Source of the DNA: Endomychus coccineus
Lineage: Eukaryota; Arthropoda; Insecta; Coleoptera; Endomychidae
Length of the DNA stretch: 64,000 bases
Reading direction: 5' to 3'
Assembly (NCBI GenBank): GCA_958510875.1
Contig: OY294067.1
Location: 100,732,010 to 100,796,009, forward strand
The position numbers and the translations under genes are program-made. The first letter of the stretch is position 1. Each line of letters starts with the position of its first letter. A model generated the notes under the pieces. It was not told where the DNA came from, did not search any database, and saw nothing but the letters and a program-made list of their open reading frames with translations. This document shows, piece after piece, positions 1 through 11,692 of this stretch.

Positions 1-50
1 TTGATGACATACAATAAGCTCCCAGAAGATGTGAGTAGTATTTATTATTT

Positions 51-165
51 TTAAGAAAATTTAATTCTATATATTTAAATATATAAATAAACACGTTCTA
101 GATACAGATTCAAACAAACTTCTGCGGGTTTCAGTTATATTTTTCTCATTGGAGTTTTGTGAACA
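51..165 (+). repeat. Dispersed repeat, partner of 6667-6790
   Basis: About 115 bp matching the inverse of 6667-6790 with a few substitutions, including a SINE-tail-like AATTCTATATATTTAAAT stretch. The tRNA-like SINE head is absent or lies left of the window. Confidence 0.8.
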
Positions 166-556
166 CAAAACAAGAAAGCAAAACTTCTTTATTTGCAATA
201 TCAATTATTATTAAGTCGTAACATTTTCATTTCTTTTTATTTTATTATCACACATCGAATTTTTCCAAATATTAATAGAAAAGGTTAGCGATTTCACAAC
301 ATATAGTGTTTTGTTTGCAGAATCGTGAATATTGATTACAAACTATTTTGCTCAGAGTTAATGAAACTCGAAATGTTTGTGATTTGATTGTTTATTGGAC
401 CTAACTATTCACACTACTTAAAAATACTAAAGTGAAACTGCTGAATCTTCGAATTATAGATTAATCATTGAATTGTCGTATTATGATATAATGTAATAAA
501 ATAATGAGATATATTTAATTGAGAGAGTTGTTGTTACCGCTGAAAAACTTGATATA

Positions 557-2650
557 CAGGCTGTCCGGATGAGAGTAAGGAGCGGCTGTATCTCGACAAT
601 GGTAAGGCCTAAAGGTTTGGGTAAAAAATATCTCCTGAACCATTCAACCGATTTGAATATTTTTGATCTAGTTTGAAAAAGCATTTTCTGATATCTCGAA
701 AACTTGAAATAAATAATCTGGAGGGCGTTATCTGCAGCGAGTACACATTTTTGTGATTTTTGGAAAAACGTTAAATGGAACGGCACTATTTTCTTGACAG
801 ATCTTTGGCTATCATAAGCATACCCAAATTTTTGTGGAAACCGCATCGCGATATCTCAACCCGTTCTCGATTTATGGGAGGAAATGTTAAAAATTCGAAT
901 ACCTCTATCGGATCAAGTTACCTTTGCGAGAAAGGTAACTGTTAAATTGGGAAGATTACGGATTTGACAACTGTCAAAAGTTAGTTGTGAGTTTTGTGGC
1001 TTAGATTCACGGTAAAATCCATTTTATTTTGAAAAAAATATGCCATTTATTAACGCAGAAGCTTATGATATGTTATGCATTTATTTTGAATGATTCGGAA
1101 ATGCTGCAATTGCGTCGCGACAATATGCAACACAATTTCCACAAAGAAGTCATTTTCTCGAGAAATGTTTCCAAGATTGGCTTTGAGATTACGGGAGACT
1201 GGCAACGTGCAGCCTATGCAAGCAACTCTAAGAAGTCGTAGAAAACGCACCGACGAAAATATTGTTAACGTTTTGGCCTAAGTTCGATACCATTCCACCT
1301 TAAGTACCAGGAAAATTTCCAACGACCTGGGAGTCTCAAAAACAATTGTCCACGAGATCATTCAAAATAATAATATGCATCCCTACCATATTGTTTTACA
1401 TCAGGCATTAAAAGATACTGATTATGATAGTAGACTGAACCATTGTCACTGTCACTAATATTATGAACAGATGAAGCAACTTTCAGCTGCGCAGGGGGTG
1501 TGAACTTGCATAATATGTATTATTGGTATAAGCAAGACCCACATTGGATGCGGCAAGTAGAACACCAAAACCGCTGGAGTTTGAACGTATGGTGCGGAAT
1601 CGTAGAAGAAAAAATTATAGGCCCACATTTCCTTGAACAAACCCTTAACAGAGAAATATTTTCGGAATTTTTGAACGTATTCCTCAAGCATTTTTAGGAG
1701 AAGTCTCCTTGGAAACAAGGAGGAACATGTGGTTCCAGCTTGATGGTTGTCCGGCGCATTATGACCGAAACGAACGTCAGCATTTAGACGAGCCATATCC
1801 GAATCATGTTATTGGAAAAGGAAGTTTATTTCCCTGGCTGGCACTTCTGCCGGATCTTACTTCTTTAGATGTTTACTTATGAGGTAGACTGAAAGAACTG
1901 GTTTTTCAAGATAAACCAACAACTAGAGAAAATATGATGGAAATAATACGAAACGCAGTTGGATGTTTGTCCAAGGCTGAAATTGAAGCAGGTGTTTTTT
2001 TTTTACCGAAATTAGAATAAATAAATGCATCGAGAATGATGGAAGAAGACATTTTGAACAGTTGTGAGCTATTTGTGGTTGAACTTTGAGTAACAATAAG
2101 TGTTTTGTGCATCTTTTGTTTCATTGTTATAACTGATGTTCCTTTGGCCCGTTGGCCTTTAAACACGCTTCAACACTAGTTTTGAACCAGCCCTAAAACT
2201 GAATAAAGTGTGAAGGGAGGTTTGAACTGGTAACAATTTTGTGCTAAGTGAAAAGAAAATTGAATCGTTATTCAAATTACATCGGTTACCATGGCTATGT
2301 GATTTGTTTTTCTCGCACAGGTAGCTTGATCCGATAGAAGTACTCGAATTTTTAACATTTCCTGCTATCAATCAAAAACTGATAGAGATATCGCGATGCG
2401 GTTTTCACTCTAATTTAGGTTTATTTATGATGGCTAAAGATCTGTCAAAAAAATAACACCATTATATTCAATTTTGTTCTAAAAATCACTAAAATGTGTA
2501 ATCACTGCTGATAACGCCCTCTAGTTTATTTGTTCTCAACTAAACGGTTCTACAAATTTTTTATCAAAAATATTCAAATCGGTTGAAAGGTTCAAAAGAT
2601 ATTCAAATGTGAATATAAAAAAATGCGATGCCTCCCCCTTCATTATTATG
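557..2650 (+). mobile_element. Mariner-like DNA transposon with long inverted repeats, degenerate
   Basis: The left end CAGGCTGTCCGG abuts a TA. About 350 bp of left sequence (to ~905) reappears inverted at ~2290-2610, for example the block reading ATTCAACCGATTTGAATA (left) against its inverse on the right, and GGCGTTATCTGCAG against CTGATAACGCC. The outer ~60 bp of the right end no longer matches. Between the arms lies a broken transposase. The long subterminal inverted repeats set this apart from classical mariners with ~30 bp ends. Two other relics in the window (10.4-11.7 kb and 46.1-47.7 kb) show the same design. Confidence 0.75.
1085..2020 (+). pseudogene. IS630/Tc1/mariner-superfamily transposase, broken
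   Basis: Readable pieces in shifting frames include WMRQVEHQNRWSLNVWCGI (about 1545-1600), IIGPHFLEQTLNREIFSEF (about 1610-1670), then WFQLDGCPAHYDRNERQHLD (about 1730-1790) and SPDLTSLD-like LLPDLTSLDVYL (about 1845-1880) followed by a stop where family members have Trp-Gly. LDG and the later PDLT..D carry the second and third catalytic acidic residues of the DDE/D domain. Several frameshifts and stops show that it is dead. An upstream helix-turn-helix part is hinted at from 1290 but is badly decayed. Confidence 0.75.
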
Positions 2651-3848
2651 ACAGATAAGAAAAAATATTGCTGAGCAAAATGATGCGGTACCACCCAATC
2701 TATCAAACGATATTTTCAAAGTTATAGCTCATCGTGTAACTTTCCGAGATAGCGTAAATTTTATGTTTCTTCATAGCAGTTACGCCTCCTAGCGGTTGAA
2801 TTACGAACTTCAAAATAACTTCCAGCCATTTCTCTTACTCACTTTAATTGTGAGGATTTTTTCCCAAACCTCTAGGACTCACCATTCTACTACTTGAACT
2901 TCCTTGAGGTGGAACACTTATGTATAATCCACCAATAGGAATGAGCTCAGTAATGAATATCATGTATTGGGAAAGATGCCACACTAACATCTTGAGACCA
3001 TCTGATTTGAAAGTACTACAATTATGCTACGGGTTGTTGACCGGGTTTTTCTGATTATGGTAAGTAAAGAAATGTACCAACACACAAAGTAATAAACCAA
3101 ATAAGAATCCTGTAATAACTATTAATACCCAGGTCAACAACACTGTGCATATTAGGTATTAGGCAAATATCGTAAACATCTATTCTCAAATATAAGTTCT
3201 TCATAATTCATCTATTATATACCTGACTAAATTTCAATATTAAATATCTATTAGTCTATTAATGTCCTCAACATATATTATTACTTATATGATTTTTGTT
3301 ATATTCATTTTAGTAGGGATTGTTACTAGACAAAGCTAGATTCCTACAATTTACCAACTATAGTACTTGCATTTCAACTGAAAAAATAATATAAATTAAG
3401 CATGTATCTCAGAGTTAGCTGATGTTGGTAAAGTTAGAATTAGGAGAGAAAACAACGTGAAAATAATTTGTCAGGTGATACTCATTTTACTATAGTGATT
3501 TGCCTTCGGAAATTATACATTCAGTATATTGAAAAGCAGCAGACAAATGAAGGAATTGCTTTGTTAGAGCAACGTATAAGTAAACTACAAAGTGAAAAAT
3601 AATTTACGATTATTTGAAATACATATTTGAAAAATTCAAATTAGTTGAACGAAAATCGAGCAACATTTTGGATTCTTTAGTTGATTTATATATGGTAGAA
3701 AAAAAGAAAAAGAAATATGCATCAGTCCTGAGATCGTTTGCTGTGACAATGTCATTTTATTCCTCGAAAGCTAACAGTTTGGTGAGATGAACATTTGATG
3801 AAATGTTATATACTTCTATTGCTACTACTATGCCTAGAATAATGTATA

Positions 3849-4929
3849 GTCCAGGCTGTGAATCGGGGTTTTGGCTATAATTGAAAAAAAACATGTAAGT
3901 TCGAATCAAAAAATTTTTTTGCATTAGCTTCAGGAGGTTCTCAGGATCATGCATACACCTTAAAACCTCTTGGGAACCCCAACCTCACCCATTGCGGGCA
4001 AAAACGGTCCGAAATCTCCAAGTCTTGAATTGTATTTTCTACAAAAAAAGGTAATTTGGCATTTCGAGTGCACCTAGGAGGTTTTTTGAGTCGCTGAACA
4101 AGAATCAGTAGCCAGATTTACTTGCAATCCATCGTAGGGGTGGTCAAATTGACAAAATTCGACAATTTCGCACCCCTGATATGTTATTTTGCAATTTACG
4201 TGTTTTAGGTATTTCGAATGCACCAAGTAAGTTTTTCGGGTCGCTGATCACTAATCCGTAGCCACAAAAACTTGCAATCCATCGTAGGGGTGGTAAAATC
4301 GACGAAATTGGCCAATTTTGCACCCCTATATGTTATTCTGCAATTTACGTGTTTTTGGCATTTCGAAAGCACCAAGGGTTTTTTTTGGGTCAATGAATAC
4401 GATTCCGAAGCCAGATTTACTCCGAATTAATTTTAAAATGCAAAAATAATAAAAATTTTGAAGCGTGTCAAATTAGCCATTTTTGTAAATTTCCTACTGC
4501 TACGATGATATTCGAGTAAATCTGGCTTCGGAATCGTATTAAGCGACCCGAAAAACCTCCTTATTGCATTCGAAATGCCTAAAACACGTAAATTGAAAAA
4601 TAACATATAGGGGTGCAAAATTGGCCAATTTCGTCGATTTTACCACCCCTACGATGAATTGCAAGTAAATCTTGCTACGGATTCGTTTTCAGTGACCCAA
4701 AAAACCTACTAGGGACACTCGAAATGCCAAAATACCTTTTTTTGTAGAAAATACAATTCAAGACTTGGAGATTTCGGGCCATTTTCGCCCCCAATGGGTG
4801 GGGTTGGGGTTCCCAAGAGGTTTCAATGTTTATGAATGATCCTGAGAACCTCCTGAAGCTAATGCGGAAAAAAAAATTCGATTCGAACTTACACGTTTTT
4901 TTTTTTATTTTCCGGTTCATAGCCTGGAC
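3849..4929. mobile_element. Foldback element 1, built of inverted ~150 bp tandem units
   Basis: The ends are GTCCAGGCT at the left and its inverse AGCCTGGAC at the right, each flanked by TA, so a TA target duplication is likely. The whole 1081 bp is a large imperfect palindrome centred near 4420-4450. Each arm contains direct repeats of about 150 bp: in the left arm they restart at 4061, 4211 and 4360 with the word ATTTCGA, and the inverse words recur near 4570 and 4715. No coding capacity is visible, so it is non-autonomous. It resembles foldback (FB-like) elements in architecture; superfamily unknown. Confidence 0.75.
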
Positions 4930-6416
4930 TAGTAGAATAAATTTGAAGATCATCTGTCCGAAACTATCGATGAACCCGGTAATTTATTAATAAAAAGTGT
5001 AATTTTAAGACGTATTCCAATATTTATATTCATTATGGAATAAGAAAAGTATTTGATGATACAAAAATGAATTTCGACCTTTGCTATCGAAAATCTTGAT
5101 TGAATGTATCATATGTGACGATTCGATTCAGATCAGTTTCAGAAGCTACGAGCCTGCATCAGAGAAGAATTAGTGAAATAGGGAAGTCTAATACTTAATA
5201 AGTATAAATATTTTGAAGTTGAAAGTTTTTAAGAGTTTAAGAAAAACAAACAATTAACGAACGATAAATTATCTTGTATGGTAGACTTCCGCGAACAGCT
5301 AGTCTTGAAAAGTCTTAGCTTGCTGATTAATTACGCATCTATCTAGCAGGACCCGATGTCGACGTTTCGTCAACCATTACAGGTGAACTTGAGGCTTGAA
5401 CTGAAACTGTATCCTGGGATTTCTGTAGCGGTATTTATAGTTATAGTTTTCACGCTACACTGTTCATTGGTTTTGCTCCGGTGGTTGCTCTGATACTTGA
5501 CCCCACCGTTTGTGTGATTATGTGTGGAAATATGGGTACCCAAAAGTTGGTAAGGTGATATCATGAAGAATATAGACAGTGACTCAAGATATTACCTTCT
5601 CGGCATTTGGAACCCATGCTGGAACCTTCCACTCCACACAGATCACACAACAGCAATGTCAAGTATCAGAGAGTCAACCAAAAATTGGAATAGCTCAAAA
5701 GTTTGTCATAAAAAATGAAATGACGGGTAAGAGACTGATATCACCAGGGGAAAGCTTATGAAAATGTCTTCGAGGAAGTGTTCTCTAATTTACTCCATCT
5801 CTTCATTAACACACACAGAAAATGAGATAGGAAATCAAGAAATTCGCTTTTCACAAAACTACTTGAAAATCGTAGATGATATTGGGAATCCAATTTTTCC
5901 ATTGAATCAGGACCTTTCGTCAAGCTACTTTTTCCTCATTTAACCAAAACTATTTCTTCAACAGTTTTCGATATTTCAATCATAAACATCCTCATCTTGG
6001 ACACTGTATATCTTCGTAGTTTCGTAGTCCCATTCAGATCATGCCAATAGTTGAGAATATATAAGACAAAAAATCGAATATAAACTTGGCATCATGGAAA
6101 ATTTCAAATCAAGTATTTGTCTTATTTGCAATCCGCGGGCATCTCCATTGGGAAACTTTATTTTTATATACTCCTCTTTTAGTTACTCAAATTTATCTAA
6201 GACTACTCATAATTTCGTAATTTCGATACGATTTATCTTAAGTTACGTCAAACATGGTTCTTGTCAAAGCACGCACAACCAGATAATGAAACATACTGGA
6301 TCATTTTGTGAAAACAAGAAATCATTAGCATCTTGCATGTCAACTTTTATTGATATTCTCACTTATGTAAATTTCAATCGAAGTATTACATAGTAGTATT
6401 ACATACTTGCTTCATT

Positions 6417-6670
6417 ATCACCTTTCCAATAATTGCATTTCATGACATTATTAGGTTTTCTTGTGGAACTTGTCTAAAAACACCTTTAATATCGTATCAA
6501 AAATTATGTTACAAAAATAAGTATCACTTATCGCTCATACACATATCACCTTTCCAATAATTGCATTTCATGACATTATTAGGTTTTCTTGTGGAACTTG
6601 TCTAAAAACACCTTTAATATCGTATCAAAAATTATGTTACAAAAATAAGTATCACTTATCGCTCATACAC
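6417..6670. repeat. Perfect 128 bp tandem duplication
   Basis: The unit starting ATCACCTTTCCAATAATTG at 6417 repeats from 6545 with no difference seen over the ~126 bp that can be compared. Two copies only. The identity implies a recent duplication or an assembly duplication. Confidence 0.95.
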
Positions 6671-6790
6671 AAAACTCCAATGAGGAAAATATAGCTGAAA
6701 CCCGCAGAAGTTTGTTCGAATCTGTATCTAGAACGTGTTTATTTATATATCTAAATATACAGAATTACATTTTCTGAATTATGAAGATAA
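6667..6790 (-). repeat. SINE-tail-linked dispersed repeat, inverted partner of 51-165
   Basis: The minus strand here contains AAATAAACACGTTCTAGATA and CTTCTGCGGGTTTCAG, which also occur on the plus strand at about 85-140. The ~115 bp match is inverted relative to the copy at the window start and joins directly to the 3' tail of the SINE at 6790-6922, so this repeat either extends the SINE or received it as an insertion. Confidence 0.8.
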
Positions 6791-6922
6791 CTTGGAAAAT
6801 TGAACATAGGATTATGAAGAAGAATAAACGTAAAATGTTGAACCATAGGCGGGATTCGAACCCACATCACTGGATGGCTAGTCCAGGGTATTCATGAATT
6901 GCACTACTTTGGTCCTGTTAGA
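6756..6922 (-). mobile_element. tRNA-derived SINE, copy A
   Basis: On the minus strand the element has a tRNA-like head with a perfect pol III B-box (GGGTTCGAATCCC, 6851-6863), a preceding anticodon-arm-like CTGGACTAGCCATCCAG, and a degraded A-box near the 5' end (GGACCAAAGTAGTGCAA). A unique body follows (GCCTATGGTTCAACATTTTA, TTCATAATCC) and an AT-rich tail (TTCATAATTCAGAAAATG). Copies B (7225-7387) and C (63320-63470) share head and body. It is not a functional tRNA, because the acceptor arm does not close and no CCA-compatible end is visible. Confidence 0.8.
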
Positions 6923-7224
6923 TTCTATATTTTTGTAAATATGAACCTCTGAAAGCATAGTAGATCATTGATGAATACAATACGATTCGATACCCTACCA
7001 TAGATCAACTATTCATGCACCTTCATCTGAAGTTCAGTCGTTTTGAAGTAAGGATTATAGGTTAGAGTATTATAATGGTTGGCAATTACTCGGCAGTACT
7101 CATTCAATGACAGCATTCCTGTTCTTATACATGTCAATAGAACTGACTTCTGGCTTAAGTATAAACATGTTTAGAGTTTCTTTGCCTAATTGCCACAATT
7201 TCGTGAAGGTAGGTACATTAATAG

Positions 7225-7387
7225 ATATAGAATTGAATTTTTTGAATTACGTAACTCAGATAATTCAACATAGGATTATAAAGATGAATAAATGTAAAAC
7301 ATTGAACCATAGGCGGGATTCGAACCCACATTACTGGATGTCTAGTACAGGGTGTTTACCAATTACATCACCTAGGTCCCGTTAGAT
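7225..7387 (-). mobile_element. tRNA-derived SINE, copy B
   Basis: Minus-strand copy starting near GGGACCTAGGTGATGTAATT, the best-kept A-box of the three. The B-box GGGTTCGAATCCC lies at 7315-7327. Body and AT-rich tail match copy A, but tail and head carry independent substitutions. It lies only ~300 bp from copy A in the same orientation. Dead or passive; it depends on a LINE partner for movement. Confidence 0.82.
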
Positions 7388-8092
7388 TTTTATATTCTTG
7401 TAAATTGCTCCCGAATATGCTTTATTGCCACTGCGCTTCAGTTAGGAATTTTTAAGAGCAGCCTAGTTTCTATACCTTCTGTTATGCCAGCATCACATAC
7501 CAGAAGAACGCCAGAATGTATTTGATTTTCTCGCCTCGCTTAGCGCCCTCTTGCCTCGCTCTCGAAAAACAGCAAGCAATTTATTCTGATTTTTTGGAAC
7601 TAAACGAACACTTTCTACAATAGCGACTTTTTCGCATAATACATATTTCCCTAGTTATTGCCGTTTGAGAATTCCAATGGGTCAGGGAAACTTGGCCAAA
7701 CAATATTTCCGATCGTAGTATGAAAATGCAAGACTTTTTTGTGGATAATTTTGTTTTCCAACACGCACATTTTTCGAGCACTGGCCGAAATATTCTATTT
7801 TTCTCTGGCCATAACTTGGGAAATATAAAAGAAGTCTAGCATTTTTCGAAAAAGTCATGAATCACAAATGTGTTTATTTTGAGCCAAATGAAACAAAACG
7901 TATCGTATGTTTTCATTTATAAACATTTTTCAAAAAATCAACAAATTGTTTGTCATTTATTGATGTGATCTTGAAGAATTTCCCTGCGACCCGGGAAAAG
8001 AGTAGATATTCTGTAAAATAATAAGTAATTCTTCATAAAAACTTCATAAGGTCGAAGTGCTTTTAAGTCGATGGGAACAAGTTTCGAACAAA

Positions 8093-8440
8093 TTGTTTGT
8101 TAATTTATTATTCGCAGCAAATTGATACTATAATGAGAAAAAATCCGCTTATCCATTAAAATAATATTGAAGCGCTGAAAAACTTTCAGCTACCAAATAG
8201 CTACCATTAGAGTAAACAGCTAATTTACTTCGATATTATTATATTATATAAATGATATAATATAATAATATCGAAGTTCCATTTTCCAAGTTTTGAACAA
8301 TGAACAAATTGATTGTTTATCTATTTTCCATAACAAATTGATACTATAAATAAGAAACGATCACCCTCATTAAAAATATTGTTTAAAGCGCTGAGGATTT
8401 TTCAGCCATCATTAGAGTAAACACATAGCTTTAGTGTATG
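8093..8440. repeat. Diverged direct repeat with AT-rich hairpin
   Basis: Two related ~130 bp segments begin near 8093 and 8310 and share CAAATTGATACTATAA, AAGCGCTGA and CATTAGAGTAAACA in the same order. Between them sits a perfect hairpin at 8227-8277, with 23 bp arms and a 5 nt AAATG loop. No coding content; possibly a small non-autonomous element duplicated in tandem. Confidence 0.6.
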
Positions 8441-10379
8441 AGGGTGTTTGTTTCTTATTCATAATGTTATATTGTATGCATAGTGTGAACTTATTTATAG
8501 TTTGATAACAAATTCATAATTTTCAGTAAAATGTGGGTCATGAAGGTGTTTTTATTCTATCAATAGAAAAATTTTCACGGGCTATCGGAAAAGAGTCGAT
8601 CTTTCGGAAAATATGCGTTTTCGGACGAAACTGAAGCTTATTAATATTTATATGACTTTCAACCACTCACTTAAATTTTTCAGATTTTCTCAGAAATTTT
8701 TACTCTAACAATCTTTCATTTTTTTAACGTTTGGTAAAAAACCTATTCAGGCAAAAAAGTGTTACATTTTCGAACTACCTACATATGATGCAACTACTCT
8801 TGAATCGGTCGGATACCTTGTTCTGAAATTTTCCTTGATCTATGGAAAATTTCCTAGCTCTAACTCGACGATTATACAATTTTCAGAAAATAAGTATTTC
8901 ATTTTTACCTTTTTGTTTTCGTTTCGATTTTGGGAGAATGAACGAATTGTAAATTTGCTTATTGTTTATAACAAATGGTTTAATAGAAAAAAAACTCTTG
9001 TTTATATTTAACTATTGTTGTTTGACTCCAAAGAATAGATTAGAAGAACTTCTAGGTCAATTCAATTTTTTTTCGAATTTCATGATTTATAATCTTATTT
9101 TCTCGTACTAATAGGATGCTACAATTATTAATATTGTGAGCTCTACAGTCCAAACTGACATTTCAAGTTTAACACACATGTGTATTTTCATAAGACCCGT
9201 AATTATGCGGAGCGTCGGTAATGTCCTTGAGTTCATGCTATTTGAGTAGGTATTATGAAGCAATAATACCTTAACCAGCTATTACACATTCATTCTCATT
9301 GAAGTTACTGTTGGTTATTCGTATTATGCTCAAGAAAATGATATGGGGAATTCCTCAATGTAACATTACATTGAGTAAGCGAACTATAAATTAGCATGTG
9401 ACCCTAACCTATATTTCAGATAAGTAAGAACAATTATACGCATCGGAAGTAACCGCAGAGAGATTTATGAAGAAACTATAATAATTAGATAGCTATCAAA
9501 TTTACGGTTCAGTTAGTGGGTATAAGTCAAGGTTTTTCCCGGAACTTCGACAGTGGCAAGGAGTCTACCCACTAGTAGGTAAATAATAATGAAGGTAAAC
9601 AGAACCGACAACCACGTATACTTCAAATTAGTTGTTGCTTCTGGAATGAAGATATTTCGTAGCAAGTGTTTGAAGGTTATGATCAGTATTAGGAACTGAA
9701 TTTTTGATTTCTTTTAGAATTTTCATAGTTGGACTTCACTGCTGCAAAGTGTTTGGAGGAAAATTGCATTGGAAAATGATTGTAAAGTATCAGGATTGAA
9801 GACTAAACAACTCATTTATTAGTGATTTAGTTATGTATTTTCCCTAATAGATTTCTTATGTTATCTCTTAATTTTTTCCATGCAGACCGTTTGTATATTT
9901 TGAATTTCACAAATCAACATAAGCTTTCATTATGTTTAACATGAAAATTTGTTGCTTTTGGAAGCGAAACAGAGAGAACATGCATGGTTATCTCTCACCC
10001 CTGTCAGATTATCTGAAATTAATGTTTCATGTAATAACTATACATCGCATTCAGAAAGATTCAGTCACTTCATCACACTGCTCATGTATTAATATACAAA
10101 TATTCAAGATATTCATCTACTGTCACACTCTTTATAATTATAAGATAATATATGTGAATATATTAATAATACGAATGAAAAATTTTTTTCAGTAGGTTCA
10201 AAGTCGATTTGCACCCAACTATTTCATATCCTGTTCGCAGAGTGTGATCGTACTCATTGACATTATAATCTTGAATTTCCAACGTATCATACTTGAATAT
10301 AACATTATCTCGTTATTTTTCTTTTTGGTTGTAGTATTACGTTCTCTTCGAATTTTCCTATTCCTTTAAATTTTGAATT

Positions 10380-11692
10380 TTTTTTCTGCTGATTACATTG
10401 GTGAAATCGAAAAACAATTGAACATCGCTTCTTCGAGAAAATTAGAAGAATAACTTGATCAACTATTAAATTCGATTTGAAAAATGTATATGCACATTTG
10501 ATAGCAAGCGAGTTATTTTCATTTTTATGATTTTTATGAGTTGGTTGTGAACCTATGAAAACAAATAAGCAACGCCAACAGCTCTAACAGATCAAGTTTA
10601 AAATATCACAGAAAATCGACAACAAGCTTCCATTGAAAGTTAGTGTTTAAGGGTATTGCGTCATAATAAGCTTGTCATTCTCAAATTTATTGGGAAGTGA
10701 TATGTTGGAGTACTATATTGTTTGCCGAAAATACTCTTTGGAAATAGTAACACTGTACAAAAACAAATTTCCTGAACGTGAGGTGCCAAACAGGTGATAT
10801 TTTTTGAGAATGTACAGAAAAGTTAGACGTAATGAAGAGATTTCAAGAATCAAGCCTGAAATAGTACTGATATTAAATGAAAATGTGCCAGTTTTTTATA
10901 GTTTGTTAAATTGTAGACGACACGTGAATTCAATATTATCATCAGAAGTTGCTGGAGAAGATGTGGATGCTGTTAGTTCAGAAGAAGTACGAAGTGTACT
11001 GTATGTTATAGTGCTCTTTCACATCAGTTCCACGAGGTTGAAGGGGTTCTACAGAGAATATTTCCAAATAGATGGTTATCAACAAATGGACCAATTCGTT
11101 GGCCTTCAAGATCTCCCGACATATTTCCGCTGGAGTTTTTCTTTTGGGGTTATGTCAGAGATCGGGTCTGCAGAGAAGATATGAAAACTGAACAAACCCC
11201 AAAATAGCATTAGACAGACTGGGACTTCTAATGAGAGCAGAAGAATTCTGAAGGCCACAAAGTCTGTGGTCAAAAGAGCACACATGTGTATCAAGCAAAA
11301 TGGTGATGTTTTTGAACATCACTTCAGAAAAAATATGTTCTACATAATAAGTATCCGTTTTATGTTGAGGTAACTAAAATGAATTGAACTGTCGACGTAG
11401 CGTATTTGTTGCCCTAGGTCCACAGCCAAGGCACAAAAATGAAAAAAGGAAACAACTCGCTTGCTATTAAATTTAAAACATCAGGGCATATGAATTGGTA
11501 GTTGATCGTGTTCTTCAAAGAAATACAGGATGTTTCATTTAAAAAAGTTTTCTTTCCCAAATTGTCTCGATACTGCGATGTTCAACTGTTTTTCAATTTA
11601 ACCATTGTAATCAGGAGAAAAATGCTAATATAAGCTATTTCATAGATCCAATAATAACAACCAATAGTGCACACTCAACTTGAAACTACCTG
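10380..11692 (+). mobile_element. Mariner-like element with long inverted repeats, degenerate
   Basis: The left arm (about 10385-10575) and the right arm (about 11370-11615) are inverted copies, sharing AATAGCAAGCGAGTT-type words (left TGATAGCAAGCGAGTTATTT; right inverse) and AACAATTGAACATCGC against its inverse. A CCTG|TA end near 11689-11694 fits a mariner-type terminus. The left arm has a ~25 bp deletion. A broken transposase lies between the arms. Confidence 0.65.
11007..11190 (+). pseudogene. Mariner-family transposase C-terminal fragment
   Basis: One frame reads HQFHEVEGVLQRIFPNRW, then GPIRWPSRSPDIFPLEFFFW, then GYVRDRVCREDMKTEQT. This is the conserved C-terminal catalytic block of insect mariner-like transposases (FPNRWIG...WPxRSPDLTPLDFFLWGY). 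The Asp of SPD and its surroundings remain, but the upstream LDGAP block is not readable and the 3' part is frameshifted. Confidence 0.75.

Noticed and set aside
6838..7390. tRNA genes on the minus strand
   Set aside because: The B-box is perfect, but acceptor and D arms do not fold, and three copies share a non-tRNA body and tail, so these are SINEs.
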